Shown: positions 22,554 to 31,253 of the stretch, in pieces
How positions within the stretch are numbered: the stretch's first letter is position 1
Layout: the number at the start of each line of letters is the position of its first letter
From: Oscarella lobularis
Taxonomy: Eukaryota; Porifera; Homoscleromorpha; Homosclerophorida; Oscarellidae
DNA length: 64,000 nucleotides
Assembly (NCBI RefSeq): GCF_947507565.1
Contig: NC_089181.1
Coordinates: forward strand, 1 to 64,000
Direction of reading: 5' to 3'
Program-made: the position numbers and the translations under genes
Notes under the pieces: generated by a model
Databases searched by the model: none
The model's input: only the letters and a program-made list of their open reading frames with translations
What the model was told of the DNA's origin: nothing

Positions 22554-23648
22554 ATGAGACAAAGGGGACGAAGGAGGACGGATTCGGCTGTCGCGAAGGG
22601 TAAGTTATGCATTCGCGTGTCATTTCGCACCGCACGTTCCGGTTCTGGGGCCCTATTCGCCTTCGACGGATTTTACTACTACTTTCCTTCGTTCCCTTCG
22701 CGATTTTGAGAGTTTAAACTTCTCACGGTGAGGTTTGGAGCGTGTTCGGGGGTCCGTTAACGTTGCGCGTAGGAAACTGGGTGCCCGAAGGGGGAGAAGC
22801 GCGTTTTTCCACGATTTTCGCAGTCGCGAGCGTTTTATACTGCGCGGCTGGGTTTAAAACGGGGTCCTGTGTCTTTGTTCCGTTTGTGTCTATCCGAAGT
22901 AGTCGTTTTCTGTTTCTTGGGGAGGTTTTCTTAGTTCCATAGGTGGACGTGTACTTATTTTTTATTTTTTTATTTTTTAGTACTTTTTTAGGGGAAAGCA
23001 TTTTCTTTGAACGAGGAGGTTTGGGACGTTTTATCGTTCATTGGAATTTTTCAAAGGTAATACCCTCGACAGAATTATTTATTCCTTTCGTTCGCATTGT
23101 GACAGTGTTATTCTAGAAACTCGTGGGGCTCATTCAAGGGGTTCAATCAGATAAGTGCCTCGTAGTTTTATGCGTTAATGGGAGCTTTTGAGTTTTTGTG
23201 TATTATATAGGAAGAAGTCGAGCGGCGATTAGCATAAGGTATCGGTTTCTTTTTAGTTTTTCGATTATTCTGTACTCTCGTTTTTATCTAGGGGAACTCA
23301 CTTGGAAGGAAGAACAGAGGACAGAAGACACGCACAGGGAGGAAAAAGATCGACAGGGACAAAGGAAGGGCAAGTGGAGGAAGATTATCAACAGGTACGG
23401 AATTATTTTACATTTGTTTATCACACTTCATTTTTTTGTTTAGGAACTCACAATGGGATAGGACGAGGATGTGAGAGACGGACAAGGGACACGCACAGGG
23501 AAGGAAAGGAATCGACAAGGACAAAGGAAGGGCACGTGGAAGAAGACTACCAACAGGTACGGAATTGTTTTACATTTGTTTATCACACTTCACTTCTTCT
23601 ATTTCTTTTATTTAGGAACACTCAATGGGATGGAAGGACGATGCATGA
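22554..23648 (+). CDS. Candidate spliced gene: basic 119-residue protein from tandem exons
   Basis: A frame stays open over four splice joins. Exon 1 (ATG 22554-22599) ends at GTAAGT (22600). Exon 2 (22992-23056) follows acceptor TACTTTTTTAG and ends at GTAATA. Exon 3 (23292-23394) follows GTTTTTATCTAG and ends at GTACGG. Exon 4 (23444-23556, 113 nt) follows TTTTTTTGTTTAG. Exon 5 starts at 23616 and reaches TGA at 23646-23648 after ten codons. The product starts MRQRGRRRTDSAVAK and is rich in R, K, G and T (for example RTRDTHREGKESTRTKEG); no domain or membrane span is seen. Later exons are near copies of exon 4, but 113 nt is not a multiple of three, so including more copies changes frame. 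Purine-rich exons avoid stops by composition, so a non-coding RNA is a real alternative. Confidence 0.38.
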
Positions 23649-24000
23649 GAAAGATAAGGGACACGCACAGGGAAGGAAAGGAATCGACAAGGACAAAGGA
23701 AGGGCACGTGGAGGAAGACTATCAACAGGTACGGAATTATTTTGCATTTCTTTATCACACTTCATTTCTTCTATTTCTTTTATTTAGGAACACTCAATGG
23801 GATGGAACGACGATGCAGGAGAAGAACAAGGGCCACGCACAGGGAAAGGAAGGGATCAACTCGGATAAGGGAAGTACAAGTGGAAGAAGGCTATGACTTA
23901 CATTTGTTTATCACACTTCATTTCCTTTACTTCCTTTATTTAGGAACACTCAATGATGAATGGGATGGGACGACGATGCAGGAGACGGACAAGGGATAGG
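23292..24000 (+). repeat. Tandem exon-intron array, five units
   Basis: Units begin at 23,292, 23,444, 23,616, 23,788 and 23,944 (periods 152, 172, 172 and 156). Each has an exon starting GAACTC or GAACACTCAATGGGATGG, a middle GGGACACGCACAGGGA, an end ATCAACAG, donor GTACGGAAT and an intron of 49-59 nt ending in TTTATTTAG. Unit 4 has lost about 15 bases that held the donor, and unit 5 decays after the exon start. Confidence 0.75.
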
Positions 24001-24534
24001 GGACCTCAGGGTTAGGATCAGGGTGGATCAGGGGTGGGAGTAGGGAGTAGGACGAACGGAACTCGCTTCCCGTTATAGCCGTATTTTATATACCTGGAGA
24101 TTGGCATGTTTTGAAAGGTGTCATCAGCCTTCCTATTGTACTTCTTTGTCGTCCAGGGAATATTCGTTTTCTGTTAATTAATTACTGTTGGGATCATTGC
24201 ATTATTATTTCTAATTGTTCGTTTTAGGCTCTTATCTCTATGTCATTGGTATGTCTAAGAGATATTGATTGATAGAAGGCAAGGAGCTGGGATTTTAAAA
24301 GGTACGTCAGCGCCACCATCAAAATTGAATATATGTTTTCATTCATATGGCAACAGGTGACAAAGAAAAGAATTAGCAAAATGAAAAATGACTTTATGTG
24401 TCTTACTTTGCATTACGTAATAATTTTTTGATTAGCACTAGGCGCATAATACAATCACGCGCGCTCGCGTCGCACGTGCTCGCAGTAGTTAGACGCGAGA
24501 ACAGCTAGGGTCGCACAAGGAGTCGAAAAGTAGG
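24001..24534. other. Single-copy stretch
   Basis: No supported gene. It holds a G-run cluster (24,009-24,045), a TTACGTAA bZIP-type palindrome (24,413-24,420), and CpG-rich sequence near 24,460-24,500 with CACGTG. AAAGGTACGT near 24,300 resembles a splice donor but I found no partner exon. Confidence 0.5.
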
Positions 24535-24866
24535 ATGAGTCATGTCAAATTTTATTTGAATAAAGTCCCGGATGTAGATACAAAAATTAAACAGAGTTTC
24601 CCCTCTCCTCCATCCACCCCCTCGCCCCACATGGGAGGCAAGGCCAGGTGGGCACCTGCTGTGAGTCAAAGGACTCGTGGGGTCACTCCATACTCCCCCG
24701 CGGAGGGTGAGCCCGTTTAACCTCCTGGCTCCGAGCCTTGGACTGTGAAAGTGGCAGCTGGGATGTCAGTCCACTCACAGGTGCAATTCCAAGGGGCGTC
24801 ACTGATTTACCCGCCAGTGCTCTGCCTTACGCGGGGAGGCAACTCTATAGCCTCTGCAGAGGTATG

Positions 24867-25054
24867 GCCTATTTATCGCTCTTGGCCACAGAGGGATGGC
24901 TGCGTCTGCCTCGTCGGATTGGAGGAACAACTACACGGCAAACCAATTGACAAAGGGGAAAACAAAGAAAAGTACCTGGCGTCGGCCAAAGTCTCGAGTA
25001 GATAAACGTCCGGAACAACTAAAGACCTATTTGTCGCTCTTGGCCACAGAGGAA
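24867..25054. repeat. Two-copy 31-bp repeat, 158 bp apart
   Basis: CCTATTTATCGCTCTTGGCC followed by ACAGAGG (from 24,867) recurs as CCTATTTGTCGCTCTTGGCC followed by ACAGAGG (from 25,025). The two copies flank a possible 45-nt intron on the minus strand. Its origin is unknown. Confidence 0.7.
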
Positions 25055-25057
25055 TTG
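24873..25057 (-). CDS. Candidate terminal exons of the 26.3-kb unit
   Basis: On the minus strand acceptor TTTCATGCTAG opens an exon at 25057 that ends CGACGCCAG before GTACTT (24975). A 45-nt intron ending CCGTGTAG and a second exon follow; the frame LVVPDVYLLETLADA then CSSNPTRQTQPSLCGQER ends at TAA (24873). Because 45 is a multiple of three, the frame is also open without splicing. The reading phase does not match the preceding exon candidate (25210-25321), so either an exon is missing, the exon is used in another frame, or this is non-coding. No family is recognised. Confidence 0.25.
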
Positions 25058-25209
25058 CTAGCATGAAATATAAGGTCTATGAGTAATTTTATTAGAAATA
25101 GAAAATTACTCAAGGGACTATGAGTAAACTTGGGATACCTCTATAGTTATTACTCTAAGCCTAGTCCTTATGGAAGACGTTTCTCAACTGAAGTGATGTA
25201 ACTTCTTAC

Positions 25210-25321
25210 CTCAACATCTGCATAGGGATCCGGATGGTCTTTGACATAGCTACACGCCCGAAGGATATTCTGTCGCGTTTTCGCGGCCCCAAGGGCCCGC
25301 TTGAAACAAGGGAAGATACAC
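25210..25321 (-). CDS. Candidate internal exon, 112 nt
   Basis: It is bounded by a strong acceptor (TTTTTTATTTTTTAG) and donor GTAAGA on the minus strand. Two frames are open: one reads LGAAKTRQNILRACSYVKDH and then PDPYADVE, the other RKRDRISFGRVAMSKTIR. The second joins in frame to the exon at 26206-26269. The length is one base from the 113-nt exons on the plus strand, but the sequences are not alike. No family recognised. Confidence 0.35.
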
Positions 25322-25351
25322 CTAAAAAATAAAAAACAATTTTATTTTTCG

Positions 25352-25365
25352 GTTGCTATGGCAAC
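25352..25365. promoter_or_regulatory. X-box-like inverted repeat GTTGCTATGGCAAC
   Basis: It matches the RFX-factor X-box form GTTGCC-ATGG-CAAC except at one arm position. It lies 31 bp outside the acceptor of the 112-nt exon. RFX sites often control ciliary genes in animals; a chance match in non-coding DNA cannot be excluded. Confidence 0.4.
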
Positions 25366-25749
25366 GATACTTTGGCTATCAACAACTCCGGGGTCAGAGA
25401 GACCAGATAAAAAATCTCGGCTCTATCCGACAAAGGGAAGGCACTTTGCCAACGTCGCAAAGATGTACAAAAAGCCAAAAAGTTTACGAGTAGAAATTTC
25501 ACTCAAAAATTTGACCGACGGCCACCAAACCCTTTCGTCCCTTGCGTACCACCCAATAGAAATCCTCTCCAGGAAAAATCGCGAACGAATTCCTTTAGGG
25601 GACGGAGAAAATCGAAAAACAATTTCGAATTTTCTCGTTCGCGATCAAACGACTTAAAAATCGTGCCATTTCGCCACGAAACGTCGCACGACGACCGGAC
25701 CGCGACCAATCGAATCGCCAACGACGACTCTATAAGATTGGTTCAAAGC

Positions 25750-26205
25750 CATGTCGAAATTCGCGAATTTTCGACATAAAAACGTGTCAAATAAACAAAC
25801 ACGCCTTCTCGCGTGCGTCGAAATCACCCCACCTTTGCGACGCCGTCGTTCCTCAACGACGCCACGTACGGCGACGAACGTACCATCGATCGAAACCCTA
25901 TATCATCTAGTTTTCGATTTTCGATTCGCCGACGGCATACGATACGCCGTTTGTCGTGGAGCGAGCGCGAAAGTTAAGGGCCACGCCCCCTTTCGCACAT
26001 CGAAATCGTCGCAAACGACACGAAATACGCCACGGAATTCAGCTAAACGCTTCGTAACGTTGCGAAAACATGATTCCGCGTCAAAACGAAACGATTCCAG
26101 CGCATTTCGCAGGGCGCGTCGCACCTTGGCGACCAGACGCCTCGATTTCGATCGTTTCGCGCCATTGCGAACGGTCGAACGGGTTCTAAACTACTCAAGA
26201 CTCAC
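25750..26205. other. Diverged homologue of 31,600-32,045
   Basis: CpG-rich stretch with a gapped match to the region at 31.6-32.0 kb. The clearest block, 25931-25993 against 31789-31851, has 50 of 63 bases identical without gaps. On the plus strand both read DGIR-x-AVCR...HAPF. Relative to the candidate minus-strand units both blocks fall in the first intron. Function unknown. Confidence 0.6.
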
Positions 26206-26269
26206 CTCTTTCACTCTTTTGACTTCGCTCAAGCTTCGAATCTGTCGTTTTGAGCCATTTTCCATTCAT
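26206..26269 (-). CDS. Candidate first coding exon behind the 26.3-kb promoter
   Basis: ATG at 26269 begins MNGKWLKTTDSKLERSQKSE and the exon runs 64 nt to donor GTGAGT (26205-26200). It lies 27 bp downstream of the proposed start motif. The aligned place at 32 kb has GTAAGT after GACGTCAAAAT, so the donor position is conserved between the two units although the reading frame is not (a one-base gap). The downstream structure is uncertain. Confidence 0.4.
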
Positions 26270-26287
26270 TCGTAACAAACGAGTCAA

Positions 26288-26336
26288 GCGCGCTAACGCA
26301 CGCACGTGACTATGGTGGATTATATAAGTGACGTCA
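26288..26336 (-). promoter_or_regulatory. Minus-strand core promoter: CRE, TATA, E-box, start motif
   Basis: In transcription order on the minus strand: TGACGTCA (26336-26329), TATATAA (26326-26320), GTCACGTG (26310-26303), GTTAGCGCGC (26297-26288). The last element sits about 30 bp after the TATA box, where transcription would start, and an ATG follows at 26269. The distance from CRE to E-box and the 5-bp gap from E-box to start motif are the same at 32,117-32,165. Confidence 0.55.
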
Positions 26337-26439
26337 AAAAAAGTATTGAAAACCAAGATTTCAAACTATTTACAATCGATAATAGTGTAGCAGGGGTTTG
26401 CGAGGGGGTTCGAGGCAAAACGGTACACGTTAAGCGTTA

Positions 26440-26635
26440 AACGAGCCCGAATTCCACTCGACGGCAGCTCTACACAGTCTGTTCGCTCTAACTCGGTTCG
26501 CTTTGTACCTAACCCGATCCCTACCTTCTAAACCTTCACCCCAGTATCTGTCCACGCGGTTCTCGCTTTCCACGTGTCCGTTGCGCCTGTTATGACGACT
26601 GGAACGGCGCGTCGTTCGTGTTCTCGAAAATTGTC
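26440..26635. other. Single-copy stretch upstream of the 26.3-kb promoter
   Basis: CpG-containing unique sequence with no convincing ORF or RNA gene. A CACGTG occurs near 26,572. It decays into satellite B-like units at its right edge. Confidence 0.5.
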
Positions 26636-26702
26636 CTAGGACAATTTTATAATTGTCCCAGAACAAATTGTCCCAAGGACAAATTGTCCCAAGGACAATT
26701 TT
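26636..26702. repeat. Degenerate satellite B units
   Basis: Four units of ATTGTCCTAGGACAATT and ACAAATTGTCCCAAGG type. The CCTAGG-centred unit is a longer perfect palindrome than the usual B core. Confidence 0.8.
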
Positions 26703-26814
26703 GAAAAGATCCTTTACTCATAATGAAGGTAGAACCTTCACTCCTAATGAAGGTACAGGGTTCTGCCGAGAATATTTTTAGTGTGGGAAGAAGGTATGGA
26801 AGGATAGATAAAAT
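26703..26814. repeat. Short satellite K tract and spacer
   Basis: Two K units (GAAGGTAGAACCTTCACTCC) followed by about 50 bp of single-copy sequence. The main K array lies at 28,976. Confidence 0.75.
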
Positions 26815-27112
26815 ACGCAATTTTAAAAAAAGTTCGAGACTATTTTAAAAATCGTCAAAGACAATTTTAAAATGGTCCTAGGCAATTTAAAAAATTTCTT
26901 AAAACGATTTTTAAAATTGTCTTGGACCATTTTTAAAACTGTTTTGGCGATTTTTAAATTTTTTAAATTGTCTCAAGACAATTTTAAAAATTGTCCCAAG
27001 ACAATTTTAAAGGATTGTCTTGGAACAATTTTTAAAATTGTCCTGAGACAATTTTAGACTTTTCTTGGGACAATTTTTAGAATTGTCTGGGGACAATCTT
27101 TAGAAATGTCTT
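26815..27112. repeat. Satellite L array (AT-rich relative of B)
   Basis: Imperfect units of about 30 bp around GACAATTTTTAAAATTGTC, an inverted repeat whose outer arms GACAA/TTGTC match satellite B. It looks like a B-type monomer expanded in the middle. Confidence 0.8.
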
Positions 27113-28787
27113 GAGATCTACGAATCTACGATCTACGAATCTACGATCTACAAATCTACAAATCTACGATCTATATTTACAATCTACAAATCTAACGATC
27201 TACAAATCTACAATCTTCTAATCTACGATCTACGAATCTACGATCTACGAATCTACAATCTACGAATCTAACGATCTACAAATCTACAATCTACAAATCT
27301 ACGATCTACAATCTACAAATCTAACGATCTACAAATCTACAAATCTACAAATCTACAATCTACGATCTACAATCTACAAATCTACGATCTACAATCTATA
27401 ATCTACAAATCTACGAATCTACGATCTACAAATCTACGATCTACAAATCTACAATCTACAAATCGAAGCTACAAATCTACAAAATCGAAGCTACGAATCT
27501 ACAAATCTACGAATCTACAAATCTACAAATCTACAAATCTACAAATCGAAGCTACAAATCTACTACAAATCTACGATCTACGAATCTACGATCTACAACT
27601 GTACAAATCTACGATCTATATTTACAATCTACAAATCTAACGATCTACAAATCTACAATCTACAAATCTACGATCTACAAATCTACGATCTACGATCTAC
27701 GAATCTACAATCTACAAATCTAAAAATCTACGATCTACGAATCTACGATTTACAATCTACAAATCTAACGATCTACAAATCTACAAATCTACAAATCTAC
27801 AATCTACGATCTACAATCTAAAAATCTACGATCTACAATCTGTAATCTACAAATCTACGAATCTACGATCTACAAATCTACGATCTACAAATCTACAATC
27901 TACAAATCGAAGCTACAAATCTACAAAATCGAAGCTACGAATCTACAAATCTACAAATCTACAAATCTACAAATCGAAGCTACAAATCTACTACAAATCT
28001 ACGATCTACGAATCTACAATCTACAAATCTAAAATCTACGAATTTACGATCTACAATCTACAAATCTAAAAATCTACAATCTATAATCTACAAATCTACG
28101 AATCTACGATCTACAAATCTACGATCTATAATCTACAAATCGAAGCTACAAATCTACGAATCTACAAATCTACAAATCTACAAATCTACAATTCTACAAA
28201 TCGAAGCTACAAATCTACTACAAATCTACGATCTACGAATCTACAATCTACAAATCTACAATCTACGACTTTACGATCTACAATCTACAAATCTAAAAAT
28301 CTACAATCTATAATCTACAAATCTACGAATCTACGATCTACAAATCTACGATCTAAAATCTACAAATCGAAGCTACAAATCTACGAATCTACAAATCTAC
28401 AAATCTACAAATCTACAAATCTACAAATCTACAAATCTACTACAAATCTACGATCTACGAATCTACGATCTACGAATCTACGATCTACGAATCTACTATC
28501 TACAAATCTACAAATCTACGAATCTACAAATCTACAATCTACGAATCTACTATCTACAAATCTACAAATCTACGAATCTACAAATCTACAATGTACAAAA
28601 CTACAAATCTACGAATCTACAAATCTACTAATCTACAATCTACAAATCTACGATCTACGAATCTACGATCTACGAATCTACAATCTACAAATCTACAAAT
28701 CTACGATCTATGAATCTACGATCTACGAATCTACAATCTACGAATCTACAAATCTACAATCTACAAATCTACAATCTACCTACCATC
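27113..28787. repeat. Satellite M array (ATCTACGA/ATCTACAA)
   Basis: Very short units (ATCTACGATCTACGA, ATCTACAA) fill 1.7 kb, with ATCGAAGCTAC variants as landmarks. The landmark AAAATCGAAGCTACGAATC occurs at 27,481 and 27,925, a 444-bp higher-order step. No open frame of note. Confidence 0.92.
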
Positions 28788-28975
28788 TAATTTTTCTTGG
28801 GACAATTTTTAAAATTGTCTTGGACCATTTTAAAAATTGTCTTGGACTGTTGTTTTGGACGATGTACCCGGATGTAATTATTGCAAGCTACGGGCTGTCA
28901 TAACGTTATAGTAGTATGGGTCGGCGATAGGCGAGTAAGGGTCGGGGCCGACCCATGCCGACCCATGTGGGCAGA
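28788..28975. other. Satellite L remnant and hairpin-rich spacer
   Basis: A short L tract (to about 28,855) then single-copy sequence. The arm ATGGGTCGGC (28916-28925) is matched by two perfect inverse arms GCCGACCCAT (28947-28956 and 28957-28966), so two alternative 10-bp hairpins can form. Confidence 0.7.
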
Positions 28976-29402
28976 ACCCTGAAGGTAGAACTTTTACTCG
29001 TTGTGAATGTAGAACCTTCACTAGTAGTAAAGGTAGAACCTTTACTCGTTGTGGAGGTAGAGCCTTTACTCGTAGTGTAGATAGAACCTTCACTAATATA
29101 GAAGGTAAAACCTTCCCTTGTTGTGAAGGTATAACCTTCACTCATAGTGAAGGTAGAACTTTCACTCCTAGTGAAGGCAGAACCTTCCCTCGAAGTGAAG
29201 GTAGAATCATCACTCTTTGTGAAGGTAGAACCTTCACTCCTAATGAAGGTAAAACTTGTACTACTAATGAAATTAGAACATTCACTACTAATGAATGATC
29301 TCTCCTAATGAAGGTAGAACCTTCACTCGTTGTGAAGGTAGAACTTTCACACGCTGTGAAGGTACAACATACACTCCTAGTGAAGGTAGAACTTTTACTT
29401 GT
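28976..29402. repeat. Satellite K array (24 bp, GAAGGTAGAACCTTC)
   Basis: About 17 units of GTAGAACCTTCACTCGTAGT plus GAAG. GTGAAGGT-AGA-ACCTTCAC is a hairpin with perfect 8-bp arms. Open frames in it (GFTFYISEGS-like) are repeat artefacts. Confidence 0.9.
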
Positions 29403-29475
29403 TGAGAATAAATACAGAATTAATTCCGAATAAATGCCGCATTAATTCCGAATAAATGCCGCATTAATTACGAAT
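29403..29475. repeat. Short satellite A variant tract
   Basis: Three or four A units with CCGAATAAATGCCGCATTAA changes, leading into satellite B. Confidence 0.85.
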
Positions 29476-30213
29476 AAATTCTCCCCAAGACAAATTGTCC
29501 CCAGGTAAAATTGTCCCAGGACAAATTGTCCCAGGACAAATTGTACCAAGGACAAATTGTCCCGGGACAAATTGTCCCCAGGAAAAATTGTCCCCAGGAC
29601 AAATTGTCCCCAGGAAAAATTGTTCAGGACAAATTGTCCAAGGACAAATTGTCCCAGGACAAATTGTCCCAGGAGAAATTGTCCCCAGGACAAATTGTCC
29701 CAGAACAAATTGTCCCCAGGACAAATTATCCTGGGGACAAATTGTCCCAGGACAAATTGTCCCCAGCACAAATTGCCCCAGGATAAATTGTCCGAGGATA
29801 AAAGATTGTCCCAGGACAATTTGTCCAGGGGACAAATTGTCCGAGGACAAATTGTCCAGGGGACAAATTGTCCCAGCACAAATTGTCCCAGGACAAATTG
29901 TCCCCAGGACCAATTGTCCCAGGACAAATTGTCCCCAGGACAAATTGTACCCAGGACAAATTGTCCCAGGACAAATTGTCCCAGGACAAATTGACCCCAG
30001 GACAAATTGTCCCAGAAAAAATTGTCCCCAAGACAAATTGTCGCAGGACAATTTGTCCTGGGGACAAAATGTCCCAGGACAAATTGTCCTGGGACAAATT
30101 GTCTCAGAACAAATTGTCCCACGACAAATTGTCCCAGGACAAATTGTCCCAGGACAAATTGTCCCAGGAGAAATTGTCCCCAGGACAAATTGTCCCAGAA
30201 CAAATTCTCCCAA
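29476..30213. repeat. Satellite B array
   Basis: About 44 units of the GGACAAATTGTCC type, more diverged than those at 1.1 and 52.5 kb. Long open frames on both strands are composition effects. Confidence 0.92.
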
Positions 30214-30406
30214 AAATTACAGCGAAATTACAGGGGGTTAGCAAACGGGTCTCTCCTGTAATAGATTACAGTGAAATTACAGGGGGTTAGAGAAGGGGTC
30301 TCTCCTGTGATAAACTACAGCGAAATTACAGGGGCTACCCAACGGGTCTCTCCTGTAATAAATTACAGCGAAATTACAGGGGCTAGCCAACGGGTCTCTC
30401 CTGTGA
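30214..30406. repeat. Satellite F units (four copies)
   Basis: Four F units between two B arrays, entered at CTCCCAAAAATTACAGCG and left at CTCTCCTGTGAGGACAAATT. A similar F-to-B break occurs at 13,597. Confidence 0.9.
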
Positions 30407-30764
30407 GGACAAATTGACCCAGGAAAAATTGTCCGAGGACAAATTGTCCCCAGGACAAATTGTCCCAGGACAAATTGTCCAAGGACAAATTGTCCCCAGG
30501 ATAAATTGTCCCCAAGACAAATTTTCCCAGGACAAATTGTCCTAGGACAAATTCTCCCAGGACAAATAGTCCCAGGACAAATTGTCCCCAGGACAAATTG
30601 TGCCAGGACAATTTGTCCTGGGGACAAATTGTGCAAGGACAATTTGTGCCAGGACAATTTGTCCCAGGACAAATTCTCCCCAGGAGAAATTCTCCCAGGA
30701 CAAATTGTCCCTGGACAAATTGTCCCAGGACAATTTGTCCTGGGGACAATTGTCCCCAGGACAA
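30407..30764. repeat. Satellite B array
   Basis: About 22 units; the last ones (GGACAATTGTCCCCAGGACAA) abut the mini-exons of module copy 2, as at 13,700 and 48,790. Confidence 0.9.
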
Positions 30765-30783
30765 CTCTACCCACATCACATAC

Positions 30784-31251
30784 CTTTGCCCCCTCGAGAG
30801 TCATCCTTCCTTCTGATTACCTTCCCTTTCTTTCCTCCCCTTCCCACACGCGTCCCTTGCTTATATCCTTCTTCTTTACATATATAAAGAAACAAATTAG
30901 AGACCCCTCAATAACTAAAACTCTACCTACATCACATACCTTTGCTCCATCCATAGCCATCGTTCCTTCTGATTGTTTTTCCTTCCTTTCCCTCCCCTCT
31001 CACTCGCGTCCCTTGCTTATATCCATCTTTCTTACGCTCTTACACATCTAAAGAAACGAATTAGAGACCCCCCAATAACTAAAACTCTACCTACATCACA
31101 TACCATCGATCCCTTGATATTCCTTCTCTTCCCTGCCTGCTTGTTTCTCTTCTCCCTCAGGCCCCATCTCCTTGTCATTGTTCCTCCCATCCCTATGCCC
31201 CTAAGAAAACTAATTAGAAATATGTAACACAATTAGGAACCATTATATACC
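30784..31251 (-). ncRNA. Downstream mini-exons of module copy 2, with an extra unit
   Basis: On the minus strand: donor GTATAT after 31251, exon 31200-31104 (97 nt) behind TTTCTTAG, 55-nt intron with GTATGTG and TTTCTTTAG, exon 31047-30940 (108 nt), donor GTATGTG. A further unit (about 30,890-30,784) repeats the same exon-donor sequence, but its acceptor has mutated from TATAG to TATAT. This copy therefore has one more exon unit than the copies at 13.7 and 48.8 kb. Confidence 0.4.
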
Positions 31252-31253
31252 TA

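Noticed and set aside
24535-25005. Retroelement fragment at 24.5-25.0 kb
   Set aside because: The composition looked unlike the neighbours, but I saw no reverse transcriptase, integrase or tail motif and could not name a family.
25578-25645. 11-bp inverted repeat ATCGCGAACGA / TCGTTCGCGAT as transposon ends
   Set aside because: Arms are only 46 bp apart, with no target-site duplication and no transposase nearby; at most a hairpin.
26440-26560. GGTTCGCTTTGTACC as part of a tRNA gene
   Set aside because: No paired acceptor stem, A box or anticodon arm at the right spacing.
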